A stretch of DNA of 64,000 nucleotides. It comes from Pontibacter sp. Tf4. GTDB lineage: Bacteria; Bacteroidota; Bacteroidia; Cytophagales; Hymenobacteraceae. This document shows positions 27,701 to 36,824 of this stretch, piece by piece. Numbering within the stretch: position 1 is the first letter of the stretch; each line of letters opens with the position of its first letter. The notes beneath the pieces were generated by a model. It did no database searches, was not told where the DNA came from, and saw nothing but the letters and a program-made list of their open reading frames with translations. The position numbers and the translations under genes were made by a program. The stretch lies in NCBI RefSeq assembly GCF_014212495.1, contig NZ_JACKZC010000002.1, positions 496,001 to 560,000 of the forward strand, given 5' to 3'.

Positions 27701-28438
27701 CACTTCAAGGGCCACACGCGTTACCTCACCGGCAAACAGGTTCAGGTTGTCGATGGTACGGTTTATCGTTTCCGCCATCACCTTAAAGTCACCTGACACC
27801 GGGATCTGGAATGTTTCGTCCAGGTTACCGCGCGAGATGTTCTTTAGTACCTTGCCTACCTCAAGTACCGGTACCGCAATTGAGTCTACAAGACCGTTGA
27901 TGTTGTTGATCATGTCCTTCCAGAAACCGGAAGCGTTCTCGGCAGAGGCACGTGCTTTCAGGTTACCCTCCACACCGGCTACTTTCGAGATACGGGATAC
28001 CTCGCCACCTACACCACCGATCATTTCCACCATCGAGTTGTAGGCTTCGGCTATCTCAGCAAAAATATCGTTGTTCTGTTTGGTAAGTCGCACCGAAATA
28101 TCACCCTTTTTAAAGGCATCAAGCGCGTACAATACCCTGTTCAGTTGCTCATTAATGTAGTCGGGGTTCTGCAGCAGTTTTTCGTCCGTCATTTTTCCAT
28201 TTCCATTCCCGTTGCCGTTACCGTTTCCATTCTCACTTCCGTTGGTGGTTCTGGCGTTCGGCGACTGTGCTGTTCTGCCTTCCTCGGCAGTAGTTACAGG
28301 CACTGGTGCCACCTTTGCAGCGGAAGTTTTACGGGCACCTGTTGTTGTTTTAGGCGCCTGCGGAGCGTTAGCGGTACTGCCTTCCACGTCACTGATGAGC
28401 TTGTCTTTGCTCAGCTTCAAGTTTTTACCTAAGGCCAT
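24746..28438 (-). CDS. Soluble poly-HAMP methyl-accepting chemotaxis protein
   Basis: The 1230-residue receptor has no membrane helix or signal peptide. An N-terminal tail of about 85 residues is low-complexity (Ala, Thr, Pro, then an Asn-Gly tract). Residues about 91-144 form a first HAMP-like segment. Residues about 145-880 are eight tandem 92-residue units, each probably two HAMP-like domains, with the recurring [36 protein letters not shown] and [15 protein letters not shown] blocks. Residues about 885-1190 are the MCP signalling hairpin with tip [20 protein letters not shown]. Long HAMP arrays of 92-residue units are also known in fungal group III histidine kinases. It would control CheA through CheW from the cytoplasm, with the HAMP array as sensor or conduit. 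It is the first gene of the operon. Confidence 0.94.
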   Translation of the reverse strand: MALGKNLKLSKDKLISDVEGSTANAPQAPKTTTGARKTSAAKVAPVPVTTAEEGRTAQSPNARTTNGSENGNGNGNGNGNGKMTDEKLLQNPDYINEQLNRVLYALDAFKKGDISVRLTKQNNDIFAEIAEAYNSMVEMIGGVGGEVSRISKVAGVEGNLKARASAENASGFWKDMINNINGLVDSIAVPVLEVGKVLKNISRGNLDETFQIPVSGDFKVMAETINRTIDNLNLFAGEVTRVALEVGTEGKLGGQASVPNVAGVWKDLTDNVNTMASNLTLQVRDISNVATAVAKGNLAQKISVDVGGEFAQLKDNMNQMVDSLNVFADEVTRVAREVGTEGKLGGQAKVPNVGGVWKDLTDNVNTMASNLTSQMRDIANVSTAVAKGDLTQKITVNVRGEMADLKDIINQMVDSLNVFAGEVTRVAREVGTEGKLGGQANVPKVEGTWKELTENVNLMASNLTLQVRDIANVATAVAKGDLTQKVSVDVKGELGELKDILNEMVDRLNVFGAEVSRVAREVGTEGILGGQANVPNVAGIWKELTDNVNLMAGNLTNQVRDIANVATAVAKGDLAQKVSVDVRGELADLKENLNQMVDSLNIFADEVTRVAREVGTEGKLGGQAIVPNVAGVWKDLTDHVNTMAANLTLQVRDIANVATAVAKGDLTQKVSVDVKGELADLKVNLNQMVDSLNIFAGEVTRVAREVGTEGKLGGQASVPNVGGVWKDLTDNVNTMASNLTTQVRGIVKVVTAVSKGDLTQKLSLEARGEVAELAETINTMVVDLNRLAGEVSRVARVAGVEGKLTERATLKGVGGSWKELVDTLNDLLESIVTPVLEVSRVVRAISEGDLTQKAEIQTAGDILDMANALNLAVDNLNALLGEINDSSLVVGSSSEEMAGKGLEMNKVTLDVALAMQQMAEGAQNQALKTDQAFKLIEEIMKGTKETANRAEVVNKTALLGEESSQIGLKTVAEVVKNMEEISSSAALTAKTIEVLSTRSQEISKSLGVITDIAAQTNLLALNAAIEAARAGEAGRGFAVVAEEIRKLAEGSRKSASEIATLVEDVKKDTASAATAISTMEGRVLKGKNATFEASSAFKNIAASSGETLRTAQDILTATEVQKSSIGDVVKYVEEVVAIAEQTASGTQQVASTAKQLSTSMQELTSSSQNLNDIAADLQISISAFKLIDGNIIFNQAKPKRLTSIPAGNGAARRATTKATGRVNRPGNSNN
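25799..28006 (-). repeat. Eight tandem 276-base units encoding the poly-HAMP array
   Basis: Inside the receptor gene, 92-codon units follow one another without gaps. The six central units are very similar to each other, while the first and last are more divergent. Such an array can lose or gain whole units by recombination while keeping the frame. Confidence 0.88.
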
Positions 28439-28563
28439 ATAAGTTGAGTTGCGTTACTACTTAAAGTTGCACTGAAATCTCTTTCTAATCCTGATCTGAT
28501 ACTAATTTCGAAATATAGTACACACCGAATGTAATGCAAAATAGTTTAATTAATCTGTTCGTT

Positions 28564-28571
28564 CAAATGTA
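28564..28571 (-). promoter_or_regulatory. Promoter -7 element of the chemosensory operon
   Basis: On the minus strand TACATTTG matches TAnnTTTG exactly. It lies just after the end of parA and about 125 bases before the receptor ATG, so the operon may have its own start in addition to read-through from parA. Confidence 0.5.
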
Positions 28572-28584
28572 AAAAAAGCGTTGG

Positions 28585-29331
28585 TTAACCGGAGATGAAC
28601 TCTTCGGCAAGTGCTTTGTAATCTTTCGCGCCGTTTGAAGCAGGGTCGTAGTCCATTATGCTTCTACCAAATGAGGGCGCTTCGGCAAGTTTAACATTAA
28701 GGCGTATACTTTGGTTAAAGATGTGTTCTTTCACGTTTTCGCGGAGGTATTCCAGCACTTCCTGGCTTAGCTTTCTGCGCACATCAAACATGACAACTAC
28801 GATCCCTTTTATTTTAAGTTGCGGATTGAACGCTTTTTTTATTTTCTGGACCGTATTCATGATCTGATCGAGGCCCTGTAATGTGAGCACTTCCATCTGC
28901 AGAGGAATGAGCACTTCGGTGGCTGAGGTAAGTGCGTTGAGTGTTAAAACCGACAGCGAAGGAGGACAATCGATGAGGATATAGTCGAATCCTTTCAGGT
29001 CCTGCAGCATGTTTTTCAGAAACTTCTCGCGTTCCGGCTGAGCCACCAGCGATATTTCCACATCTACCAGCTCGTTGGAGCCCGGCACCACCCACAACCC
29101 GTCTTTTTCAACGAGCACTTCCTGCAGGGTGTTATTTCCTAAAAAGGCATCAGCCAGCGTAGCCTTTGTTTCGGTTACAGCCAGCGAGTACGAGAGGTTT
29201 GCCTGTGGGTCAAGGTCTACAAGCAATACGCGTTTTCCTAATTTGCTCAGGGCGCTGCCCAGGTTAATGGTAGTGGTGGTTTTACCGGTGCCACCCTTTT
29301 GGTTTATAACGGCCACTGTGGTTGTTGCCAT
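28585..29331 (-). CDS. ParA family ATPase
   Basis: The 248-residue ATPase has a deviant Walker A KGGTGKTT (12-19, with the ParA signature lysine at 12), Walker A' DLDPQAN and DYILIDCPPSLSVLTLNAL. ParA proteins form dynamic ATP-dependent gradients on the nucleoid to position DNA or large protein complexes. There is no parB nearby, and this gene ends 146 bases before the chemosensory operon on the same strand, so a role in placing the cytoplasmic receptor array (as ParC/PpfA do elsewhere) is a reasonable inference; a chromosome-partition role cannot be excluded. Confidence 0.93.
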   Translation of the reverse strand: MATTTVAVINQKGGTGKTTTTINLGSALSKLGKRVLLVDLDPQANLSYSLAVTETKATLADAFLGNNTLQEVLVEKDGLWVVPGSNELVDVEISLVAQPEREKFLKNMLQDLKGFDYILIDCPPSLSVLTLNALTSATEVLIPLQMEVLTLQGLDQIMNTVQKIKKAFNPQLKIKGIVVVMFDVRRKLSQEVLEYLRENVKEHIFNQSIRLNVKLAEAPSFGRSIMDYDPASNGAKDYKALAEEFISG

Positions 29332-29416
29332 GGTGTTTCTTCAGTTGTATAGGTTTATGCCTTCGGCCCGACCCCCTAAACTAACTATAAATAGGGCTTT
29401 AGCCAAAACAAAATAA

Positions 29417-29911
29417 CTAAACGCGCTGCGGCAGATTGGTACCGAGCAGCGTAGCCTCTGTTATAAAGATATCTTCCCAGGTTTCCAGATCGGCGGCAAT
29501 GACTGCTACCTGGCCCGGCTCCAGATAAGGTAAATTTTTGTTTACCAGGCTCCTGAGCAATTGCGTGAGGGCGGGGTTATGCGATACAACTATAGCTTTC
29601 TGTACGGTAGCCGGTAACTGGCTTATAGTTTTCAGCAGCTGCGATTCTTTTGGGTTGTAGATATCCGGGGCATAGGTAATTTTCTCGGCATCAAAATAAA
29701 GCCGTTCGGACAGGATACGGGCGGTAGCACCAGCGCGCCGTGCCGGGCTCGAAACGATAGCATCGGTTTTCTGATACTGTTCGCGCAGCCATTTGCCTGT
29801 TTCATGCGCCTGCCGTATACCTTCGGGTGTGAGGTCGCGCTCAAAATCAGATTGCAGCAGATAGGTGTCCTGGGCTTCGGCGTGCCGGCACAGGTATAAA
29901 TAGCGTTGCAT
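29417..29911 (-). CDS. SixA-like histidine phosphatase
   Basis: This 164-residue histidine-phosphatase-fold protein has the RHAEA motif at residues 9-13, the second arginine in SSPARRAGATA, and the second catalytic histidine in VVSHNPALTQLL. Its size and single-domain form match SixA, which removes phosphate from phosphohistidine on Hpt domains and the Npr protein. CheA, encoded close by, has an Hpt domain, which makes it a possible target, but this is inference. It is upstream of parA on the same strand with an 85-base gap. Confidence 0.88.
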   Translation of the reverse strand: MQRYLYLCRHAEAQDTYLLQSDFERDLTPEGIRQAHETGKWLREQYQKTDAIVSSPARRAGATARILSERLYFDAEKITYAPDIYNPKESQLLKTISQLPATVQKAIVVSHNPALTQLLRSLVNKNLPYLEPGQVAVIAADLETWEDIFITEATLLGTNLPQRV

Positions 29912-30078
29912 AGGTTTTACAAGTATAACCGTATTAGGTGCTTAAGTATAAAACAGTTTGTAACGGGGAAGTAATTTAAGCACTATTAAACCTATGTTCT
30001 GCATAGGAGGTTGTATTTGTTAGAAAAAAAATATGAACTTTGGGCAAATTTGAGCTCAGACCGGTTGGGAAACAAAGC

Positions 30079-32505
30079 ATGATAAAAAACTTAGTAATAG
30101 TAGAGTCGCCTGCGAAGGCAAAGACAATAGAAGGGTATTTAGGGAAAGATTTCGTTGTTAAGTCGAGCTTCGGCCACGTACGCGACCTGCCTAAGGACAA
30201 TAATGCCATTGATATAGAGAACGGGTTTAAGCCAACCTATGTCATCAGCAGCGATAAAAAAGAGGTAGTAGCCCAGCTCCGCAAATTAGCCAAGGAAGCA
30301 GAAACTGTATGGCTTGCATCGGATGATGACCGCGAAGGAGAAGCCATATCCTGGCACCTAACCGAAGCCCTGAACCTGAATGATGCTAAAACGCGCCGCA
30401 TCGTTTTCAGGGAGATCACTAAAAATGCCATTCTGAACGCTATCAGTTCGCCACGAACGATAGACATGGACCTGGTAAATGCCCAGCAAGCCCGCCGTAT
30501 ACTCGACAGGCTGGTAGGTTTTGAGCTGTCGCCGGTGCTATGGAAAAAGATCAAAACGGGTCTGTCGGCCGGGCGTGTGCAGTCGGTGGCGGTACGTCTG
30601 GTGGTGGAGCGTGAGCGCGAAATAGAGCGTTTTAAAGCAGAAGCCGCTTTCAGGATAACTGCACAGTTTGATGTACAGGGCCGTACCCTGGAAGCCGAAC
30701 TGCCGACCAAATTTAAGACCGAAGAAGAAGCACAGGCATTTTTAGAAAAGTGTCTTGGCGCCAGCTATACGATAGAGAACCTGGAGAAGAAGCCGCTGAA
30801 GCGCAGCCCCGCTCCTCCCTTCACTACTTCTACCCTGCAGCAGGAAGCCAGCCGTAAACTATATTTTTCGGTAGCGCAGACCATGACCGTAGCCCAGCGC
30901 CTGTACGAGGCCGGTAAGATCTCCTACATGCGTACTGACTCCGTAAACCTGTCGGATGAAGCTATTTCCGGTGCTGCCAATGCTATTCAGCAATCATTTG
31001 GCGAAAAGTTTGTAAAGACACGTCGCTTCAAAACAAAATCATCAGGCGCACAGGAGGCGCACGAAGCCATTCGCCCCACAGATTTCTCGCAGCTGCAAGT
31101 AAGCAGCGACCGCAACGAGCAACGTCTGTATGAACTGATCTGGAAACGGGCTATTGCCTCGCAGATGGCCGATGCAGAAATAGAGAAAACGACTGCAACA
31201 ATAGGTATCTCTACCCAACCTGAAAAACTGATTGCAACCGGAGAAGTCATCAAATTTGAAGGCTTCCTGAAAGTATACATTGAGTCGAAAGATGATGAGG
31301 ATGTGCAGGATGAGGATGTGAAGGGCATGTTGCCTCCGCTTTCGGTTGGCCAGACTATAGCTTTGCGCCAGATGCTGGCTACGCAGCGTTACTCCCGCCC
31401 GGCCGCCCGCTATACAGAGGCAAGCCTGGTAAAGAAACTTGAGGAAATGGGCATCGGGCGTCCTTCTACGTATGCCCCAACCATCTCGACAATACAGAAA
31501 CGTGGGTACGTAGAAAAAGACAGTCGCGAAGGAAAAGAGCGCCCTTACCGCGTGCTTACCTTGCAGAAAGACCAGATCAACAGCCAGACCAAAACCGAAA
31601 TAACCGGCGCCGAAAAAGCCAAACTGTTCCCGACGGATATGGCAATGGTGGTGAATGATTTCCTGGTAGAGCACTTCCCTACCGTGATCGACTACTCGTT
31701 TACAGCTAAAGTAGAAGCCGAGTTTGACGAGATTGCCCAGGGCCATGAAGAATGGAAGGCGATGCTCGAAAAATTCTATGAAAAATTTCACAAGCGCATT
31801 GAGTCGAGTGAGACGATTGACCGGGCGGCCGTATCTGGTGCCCGCGAACTGGGAACAGACCCGAACACCGGCAAAAAACTGATCGCCAAGCTGGGTCGTT
31901 TTGGCCCCTATGTGCAGTTGGGTGAAGAGGATGCGGAAACAGGTGAAAAGCCCGTGTACGCCAGCCTTCGCAAGGGGCAGTTTCTGGAGAGTATTACGCT
32001 GGAAGATGCGCTGGAACTGTTTAAACTGCCACGTGTTGTCGGCAACTACGAAGACAAGGAGATGAAAGCTGCCATCGGTCGTTTTGGTCCGTACATCAGC
32101 CACAACAGCAAGTTCTACTCCCTGCCAAAGGGCATGGACCCACTGTATATTACCCCGGAAGAGGCGATTGCCCTGATCGAGCAGAAGCGCAAAGCCGATG
32201 CTGAGAAAATGATCAAAACCTTTGACGAGAACCCGGATGTGCAGGTACTGAATGGCCGTTATGGTCCTTATATTGTTGTCGGTAAAAAGAACGTCAAAAT
32301 CCCAAAAGGCAAAGAGCCTTCCGAGTTAACACTGCAGGAATGTTTAGACCTGGCAGAAGCAACGCCTGAGAAAAAAGGGAAAGGTGGTTTTAAAAAGAAA
32401 GCAGAAACTACAACTGCTGAAAAGAAACCTGCTGCCAAAAAAGCACCAGCCAAGAAAGCTGCTGCTAAACCGAAAACCGCAGCAAAGCTAAAAGCGAAGA
32501 AGTAA
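30079..32505 (+). CDS. topA: DNA topoisomerase I
   Basis: The 808-residue type IA topoisomerase begins with the Toprim domain (NLVIVESPAKAKTIEGYLG, then SDDDREGEAISWHL), has the catalytic tyrosine at 283 (ISYMRTDSVNLS), and the GIGRPSTYAPTISTIQKRGYV block. The C-terminus has several repeats of the type GRFGPYxxx, without zinc-finger cysteines (about 595-765), then a Lys/Ala-rich tail of about 40 residues resembling histone H1-like DNA-binding tails. It relaxes negative supercoils. I take the ATG at 30079 as start, because it opens the conserved MIKNLVIVESPAKAK sequence; the TTG 39 bases upstream adds only unconserved residues. It ends at its own terminator. Confidence 0.96.
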   Translation: MIKNLVIVESPAKAKTIEGYLGKDFVVKSSFGHVRDLPKDNNAIDIENGFKPTYVISSDKKEVVAQLRKLAKEAETVWLASDDDREGEAISWHLTEALNLNDAKTRRIVFREITKNAILNAISSPRTIDMDLVNAQQARRILDRLVGFELSPVLWKKIKTGLSAGRVQSVAVRLVVEREREIERFKAEAAFRITAQFDVQGRTLEAELPTKFKTEEEAQAFLEKCLGASYTIENLEKKPLKRSPAPPFTTSTLQQEASRKLYFSVAQTMTVAQRLYEAGKISYMRTDSVNLSDEAISGAANAIQQSFGEKFVKTRRFKTKSSGAQEAHEAIRPTDFSQLQVSSDRNEQRLYELIWKRAIASQMADAEIEKTTATIGISTQPEKLIATGEVIKFEGFLKVYIESKDDEDVQDEDVKGMLPPLSVGQTIALRQMLATQRYSRPAARYTEASLVKKLEEMGIGRPSTYAPTISTIQKRGYVEKDSREGKERPYRVLTLQKDQINSQTKTEITGAEKAKLFPTDMAMVVNDFLVEHFPTVIDYSFTAKVEAEFDEIAQGHEEWKAMLEKFYEKFHKRIESSETIDRAAVSGARELGTDPNTGKKLIAKLGRFGPYVQLGEEDAETGEKPVYASLRKGQFLESITLEDALELFKLPRVVGNYEDKEMKAAIGRFGPYISHNSKFYSLPKGMDPLYITPEEAIALIEQKRKADAEKMIKTFDENPDVQVLNGRYGPYIVVGKKNVKIPKGKEPSELTLQECLDLAEATPEKKGKGGFKKKAETTTAEKKPAAKKAPAKKAAAKPKTAAKLKAKK

Positions 32506-32526
32506 TTTTTTGTTTATTGTTCATTT

Positions 32527-32566
32527 GAAAAACGCAGCAGGTTTGGTCCTGCTGCGTTTTTTGTTT
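32527..32566 (+). terminator. Terminator after topA
   Basis: AAACGCAGCAGG pairs with CCTGCTGCGTTT around a short loop, followed by a T-run. Confidence 0.87.
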
Positions 32567-32685
32567 TAGTAGAGATCTGTAGTTCAATACTTACGATAAA
32601 TGTCAACCGAGCATTCTTGAGATGCGAGTCGAAAAAGAGCTAGCATAGCTACAAGGGATTTTATATGTCCTATATTTCCACTATT

Positions 32686-32718
32686 GTCATTTCGAACGCA
32701 GTGAGAAATCTATCTCAG
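32686..32718. repeat. REP-like element (GTCATTTCGA...AAATCTATCTCAG)
   Basis: An imperfect palindrome of the TCATTTCGA...GAGAAATC type, followed directly by ACTATAGTT. Related elements occur at 45100, 45180, 62951 and 63013. Confidence 0.75.
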
Positions 32719-32735
32719 ACTATAGTTGCTTCTTT

Positions 32736-32763
32736 GTCATCCAGAGCGAAGTCGAGGGATCTT
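32736..32763. repeat. REP-like element, variant (GTCATCCAGAGCGAAG...)
   Basis: A diverged copy of the same family ending in CGAGGGATCTT; the matching variant is at 45150. Confidence 0.65.
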
Positions 32764-32800
32764 ATTTGTCCTATAGTTTGAATAGCTATAGTTCTATAGT

Positions 32801-33130
32801 TGACTTTGCCTGCCATCCGAACCAAGCCATTGTTTTATAGTTTACTCTAATCCTGGGAGCTCTACTAACCCATAGTTCTATAGTTTGCTTGGCTCCCTCC
32901 CGGGCCGGGAGGCCCGGTCTTTGGGCATCGCGCTGCTGCCTTCTTGCTATCCTCGCTGCGCTCGGATTGCCTGACGGCACCGCAACAAGTCAAAGGCGCT
33001 CAACCCAAAGACTGATATCAATTCGATAGCTAAAGCTTAATCTATAGTTGCTGTATCTGCTCTTGGTTGAAGCAGATCGGTTATTTTCTCGTGGTTGTAA
33101 TTCCTTGGGGTAGGCTATGCCTACCTGCTC
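32801..33130 (+). repeat. Composite structured repeat, copy A
   Basis: A conserved core runs from GACTTTGCCTGCC to about 33030, then continues to 33130. It contains, in order: a GGGAGC/GCTCCC pair, the palindrome CTCCCGGGCCGGGAG, the fixed GGGCATCGCGC, a 61-base inner segment with paired arms CTTCTTGC and GCAACAAG and a TGCC/GGCA hairpin, the fixed GGCGCTCAACCCAAAG, and a final seven-pair hairpin GGTAGGC/GCCTACC. Same orientation as copies B and C. No transposase and no terminal duplication is evident. Confidence 0.85.
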
Positions 33131-33180
33131 GTGGGCTGTAACTACAGAACTATAGCTCCAACTATAGCAATGTCAGAGTT

Positions 33181-33216
33181 CCCCTCCTTGGATAAGGAGG
33201 GGCAGGGGTGGTTGGA
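33181..33216. repeat. C-rich hairpin repeat element
   Basis: CCCCTCCTT pairs with AAGGAGGGG around a four-base loop, then GCAGGGGTGGTTGGA. A partly decayed second copy lies at 45616-45651 downstream of composite repeat B. Confidence 0.7.
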
Positions 33217-33303
33217 CCGACACCAACTATAGAACTATAGCTGCCCCAACTATAGCAAAACCCCAAATCCTGAAAATCCTGATTCAGACTAAAGATCAGC
33301 AAA

Positions 33304-34395
33304 CTATAGTTCAGAAAACCAGGCCTCTACCCTTTTTATAACTACTGTAAAGTTTTCAGATGAATCACCTCCTGTTCCTATTTCACTTGTATAATCAAAC
33401 CCTAAGCCTTTGCATAACAGAAAGTAATGGGTTTTCACCAGGTTGGCCGGGTGTAGTTCCAGCACTTTACAGTTCTCCGCGAACAGGAGGTTCGTCAGCC
33501 CGGCGCCGTGGGGGGCTATAACGGCCTCGGTATTATAAAAGAGCTGCACCTGCTCTTGGTAACTGAGTTCTTCTGCGCGAACAATCTCGAATCCATAGTT
33601 GGACAGCAAAGGCAATAATTCCGGCTCGTTCAAAACCCGACGCGTTTTAGCCTTGCTCCTGCTGATGTAAATTCGTTTTTTGCTCCCGGTATGCTTTACC
33701 TGATATCCTTTCCAGATAGCCTCGCGCAGCCACTGGCTAACTTGTAATGGCAGATAGCCGCTCTGCGGGTTAGAGATGAACGACGGAAGAATAAACTGCT
33801 CCACCTCCCACTTTTCGTGCTCCCCAATATACATCACTTCTACATTCGGGTGCTCCTGCAGTAAAAATTGCAGCGTTTCGTACTGGTAGGCAGGCAGATC
33901 GCGGCGCATGATGAGCTGGATCGGCTCCTGCACCTGCTGTAATAAAAAGTATAAACGCGGCAGGCAATCAAAGAACCAGTGGTAGTTGTTATTTTCGGCC
34001 CAGGGCAAATGCAGCACCGAAGTATAAAGTCCGGGCCTGGTCTTGGATAACATAAAGGCGGGCGTTTTAAATGCCGGCGATTTTGAAAGCCTGCTCCCAT
34101 CAAACACCGACTCTACCACAACTTTACCACCTTGCACTATTGCACCCGAATTACCTAAAAAAGTTACATCCTGCAGCGTAACTATAAACTGGGGCTTAAT
34201 GCGGTAACCCAAAGTATAATCTAAACTATAGTTAAAGCTGGCCGCCGACTGTTCCAGAAATTCCTGTTCCTGCTCATTAAAGTAAATAACCTGTGTTGGC
34301 GCTACCACCCTTTTAGAAGCATGATGCAGCACCGAAGTATAACGGAAATAATAGCTGGCTGTATGAAGAATGCGGAAGAGTAACTTTTTCAGCAT
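33304..34395 (-). CDS. Glycosyltransferase family 61 protein
   Basis: The 363-residue protein fits the GT61/DUF563 family: a pair of blocks RIYISRSKAKTRRVLNE and EAVIAPHGAGLTNLLF in the C-terminal half, preceded by WFFDCLPRLYFLL. GT61 enzymes add pentoses or other sugars to glycans; in bacteria they usually occur in surface polysaccharide loci. It lies on the opposite strand from, and just before, the pseudaminic acid operon, so it may act on the same surface glycan. Its last codons are CTA TAG, from an iterated motif copy. There is no membrane helix. Confidence 0.85.
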   Translation of the reverse strand: MLKKLLFRILHTASYYFRYTSVLHHASKRVVAPTQVIYFNEQEQEFLEQSAASFNYSLDYTLGYRIKPQFIVTLQDVTFLGNSGAIVQGGKVVVESVFDGSRLSKSPAFKTPAFMLSKTRPGLYTSVLHLPWAENNNYHWFFDCLPRLYFLLQQVQEPIQLIMRRDLPAYQYETLQFLLQEHPNVEVMYIGEHEKWEVEQFILPSFISNPQSGYLPLQVSQWLREAIWKGYQVKHTGSKKRIYISRSKAKTRRVLNEPELLPLLSNYGFEIVRAEELSYQEQVQLFYNTEAVIAPHGAGLTNLLFAENCKVLELHPANLVKTHYFLLCKGLGFDYTSEIGTGGDSSENFTVVIKRVEAWFSEL

Positions 34396-34562
34396 AGGTT
34401 AAGGGTATAGCCCGAAAGATACGATTTATAGTTTTTAGTTAAGAGTTATGTGTTAAAAGTTCAACTGACAGCAGTCAACAATTCAACAATCAACAATTAA
34501 ATAGTAACTTGCACCACAAATGTTGGCTATAGTTTGCCGCACTCAAAAAGTATAAAATCAGC

Positions 34563-35582
34563 ATGGCATTAGACCTGAATCATAAGTCTATTTTGGTAAC
34601 GGGCGGCACGGGCTCGTTTGGTAAAAAATTCGTGGAGATGGTATTTGCCCGTTTCCCGGATGTGAAGCGCCTGGTCATTTATTCGCGCGATGAACTGAAG
34701 CAGTTTGAAATGTCGCAGACCTTTCCGCACAGCAAATACAAGGCTATCCGGTATTTTATCGGCGATGTGCGTGACGGTGAGCGTTTTAAGCGCGCCTGCG
34801 AAGGCATCGACATCATTGTGCATGCCGCCGCTATGAAGCAGGTGCCTGCTGCTGAGTACAACCCGATGGAGTGCATCAAGACCAACGTGTTGGGCGCTGA
34901 GAACGTGATCAATGCGGCCCTGGACAGCGGCGTGAAGGACGTGGTGGCCCTTTCGACTGATAAGGCGGCTGCGCCTATAAACCTGTATGGAGCTACCAAA
35001 CTATGCTCCGATAAGCTGTTTGTGGCCGCTAACAACATGAAAGGCAAACGCGACATTAAGTTTTCGGTGGTACGCTATGGCAACGTGATCGGTTCACGGG
35101 GCTCTGTTGTGCCATTCTTTTTGAAAAAACGCGAGGAAGGTGTGCTGCCTATCACTCACCAGGACATGACCCGTTTCAATATCTCCCTGGAAGAAGGTGT
35201 AGAAATGGTATTCCATGCCCTGGAAACGCATTGGGGCGGTGAGATCTTCGTTCCTAAAATTCCATCTTACGTGATCACAGAGCTGGCAAAAGCTATTGGT
35301 CCGGATTGCAAACAGGAGATTGTAGGCATTCGTCCGGGCGAGAAACTGCACGAAGAAATGATTACGGAAACAGATTCGCTGAACACGGTGGAGCTGGATA
35401 AATATTATGTGATCCTGCCGTCTACACCAACCTGGGCGACCGAAGATTTCCTGAAAGCATTTAATGGTAAAATGGTACCGATGGGCTTTAAATACAACTC
35501 CGGTACCAACGACGAGTGGCTGTCAGCCGAGCAACTACGCGACCAGATACGCCAGCATGTAGACCCGGCATTTAATGTGTAA
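34563..35582 (+). CDS. pseB: UDP-N-acetylglucosamine 4,6-dehydratase (inverting), PseB
   Basis: This 339-residue short-chain dehydrogenase has the NAD site TGGTGSFGKKF (about 14-24), the catalytic STDKAAAPINLYGATK block, and VRYGNVIGSRGSVVPFF, all diagnostic of PseB/FlaA1-type inverting dehydratases. It converts UDP-GlcNAc to UDP-2-acetamido-2,6-dideoxy-L-arabino-hexos-4-ulose, the first step to pseudaminic acid. It opens an operon of seven genes on the plus strand. The next gene follows after 66 bases that contain an AT-rich ATTATTCATT repeat. Confidence 0.96.
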   Translation: MALDLNHKSILVTGGTGSFGKKFVEMVFARFPDVKRLVIYSRDELKQFEMSQTFPHSKYKAIRYFIGDVRDGERFKRACEGIDIIVHAAAMKQVPAAEYNPMECIKTNVLGAENVINAALDSGVKDVVALSTDKAAAPINLYGATKLCSDKLFVAANNMKGKRDIKFSVVRYGNVIGSRGSVVPFFLKKREEGVLPITHQDMTRFNISLEEGVEMVFHALETHWGGEIFVPKIPSYVITELAKAIGPDCKQEIVGIRPGEKLHEEMITETDSLNTVELDKYYVILPSTPTWATEDFLKAFNGKMVPMGFKYNSGTNDEWLSAEQLRDQIRQHVDPAFNV

Positions 35583-35648
35583 TGATTAATTCTCATTTTA
35601 TTACATTTAAAATTATTCATTATTCATTCCTAATTATTCATTAAAGAG

Positions 35649-36824
35649 ATGAAGCCAATTCCCTACGGTCGCCAGCATATTACGCAGGAAGATATCGATG
35701 CAGTGATTGAAACGTTGCAATCTGATTTCCTGACACAGGGACCTAAAGTAGCTGAGTTTGAGCAGGCTTTTGCCAACTATGTAGGCGCAAAATATGCAGT
35801 AGCCGTAAGCAATGGCACAGCGGCTTTGCACTTATGTACACTGGCACTGGGCGTGAACGAAGAATCCAGGGTGATCACAACGCCGATCACTTTTGTGGCT
35901 TCGGCCAACTGCGTGCGCTATTGCGGCGGTACCGTTGAATTTGCAGACATCGACCCTGAGACTGCTCTGCTTGATATAAATAAGGTACGTGTGATGCTGG
36001 AAAGCAAGCCCAAAGGCTACTATACCGGCCTCATCCCTGTCGATTTTGCCGGCAACCCGGTAAACCTGGAAGAATTCAGAAAACTGGCCGATGAGTTTGG
36101 CTGCTGGATCATAGAAGATGCCTGCCATGCCCCTGGCGGTTATTTTATGGATAGTAACGGCGAGAAACAACTATGCGGAAACGGCAAATATGCTGATCTG
36201 GCTATTTTCTCGTTCCACCCGGTAAAGCACATTGCAACCGGCGAGGGCGGCATGATCACAACCAACTCCGACGAACTATACCAGGAACTGCTGAAACTGC
36301 GCACCCACGGCATTACCCGCGACCCGCAACTGATGGAAGAAAACCATGGCGGCTGGTACATGGAGATGCAGGAACTGGGCTACAACTATAGAATTCCGGA
36401 TATGCTCTGTGCCTTAGGTGTTACACAATTGCGTCGCGCCGATGCCGGCCTTGCCCGTCGTAAAGGCATTGCCAAGGTGTATGACGAAGCATTTGAAACT
36501 ATAGCCGGCATTGAAGTATTGGGCACATCTGCAGAGGCCTTATCCGAAAACGGCGACACCGGCCATGCGTACCATTTGTATGTTATTAAAGTAGCTGACC
36601 GAAAAGGCCTATACGATTTTCTGCGCGGGCATAACATTTTTGCACAGGTGCATTACATTCCGGCACACACCATGCCGTACTACAGAAACCTGGGCTATAA
36701 AAAAGGCGATTTCCCGGAAGCTGAAGCTTACTATAGCGAGTGTCTGAGCCTGCCTATGTACCCAAGTCTGACGGCAGAAGAACAGGAATTTGTAATTGAG
36801 AAGGTGAAGGAATTTGTTGGATGA
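35649..36824 (+). CDS. pseC: UDP-4-amino-4,6-dideoxy-L-altrosamine transaminase, PseC
   Basis: The 391-residue DegT/DnrJ/EryC1 aminotransferase has the start MKPIPYGRQHITQEDIDAV and the pyridoxal phosphate lysine Lys193 (FHPVKHIATGEGG) followed by a Gly-rich loop. It transfers an amino group from glutamate to the PseB product, the second step. It overlaps pseF by four bases, so translation is coupled. Its position straight after pseB makes PseC the specific assignment among related sugar aminotransferases. Confidence 0.95.
   Translation: MKPIPYGRQHITQEDIDAVIETLQSDFLTQGPKVAEFEQAFANYVGAKYAVAVSNGTAALHLCTLALGVNEESRVITTPITFVASANCVRYCGGTVEFADIDPETALLDINKVRVMLESKPKGYYTGLIPVDFAGNPVNLEEFRKLADEFGCWIIEDACHAPGGYFMDSNGEKQLCGNGKYADLAIFSFHPVKHIATGEGGMITTNSDELYQELLKLRTHGITRDPQLMEENHGGWYMEMQELGYNYRIPDMLCALGVTQLRRADAGLARRKGIAKVYDEAFETIAGIEVLGTSAEALSENGDTGHAYHLYVIKVADRKGLYDFLRGHNIFAQVHYIPAHTMPYYRNLGYKKGDFPEAEAYYSECLSLPMYPSLTAEEQEFVIEKVKEFVG

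Larger units (their letters stand above)
32570..33303. other. Repeat island 1, no gene
   Basis: This gap between topA and the GT61 gene contains no real gene. It holds two REP-like elements, one copy of the composite structured repeat, a C-rich hairpin element (33181-33216), a 'CCAAATCCTGAAAATCCTG' element near 33262, and at least eight CTATAG motifs. The short frames in it fall in repeat sequence. Confidence 0.8.

Noticed and set aside
25575..28043. Long plus-strand open frames opposite the poly-HAMP receptor gene
   Set aside because: They mirror the repeats of the real gene, have low-complexity Ser/Arg/Pro products and no recognisable domain.
30040..30078. TTG start of topA at 30040
   Set aside because: The added residues are not conserved; the ATG at 30079 opens the conserved Toprim sequence.
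32786..32980. Open frames within composite repeat copies (also 45337-45576 and 63089-63340)
   Set aside because: They lie in repeated, structured, non-coding sequence and their frames are not conserved among the three copies.
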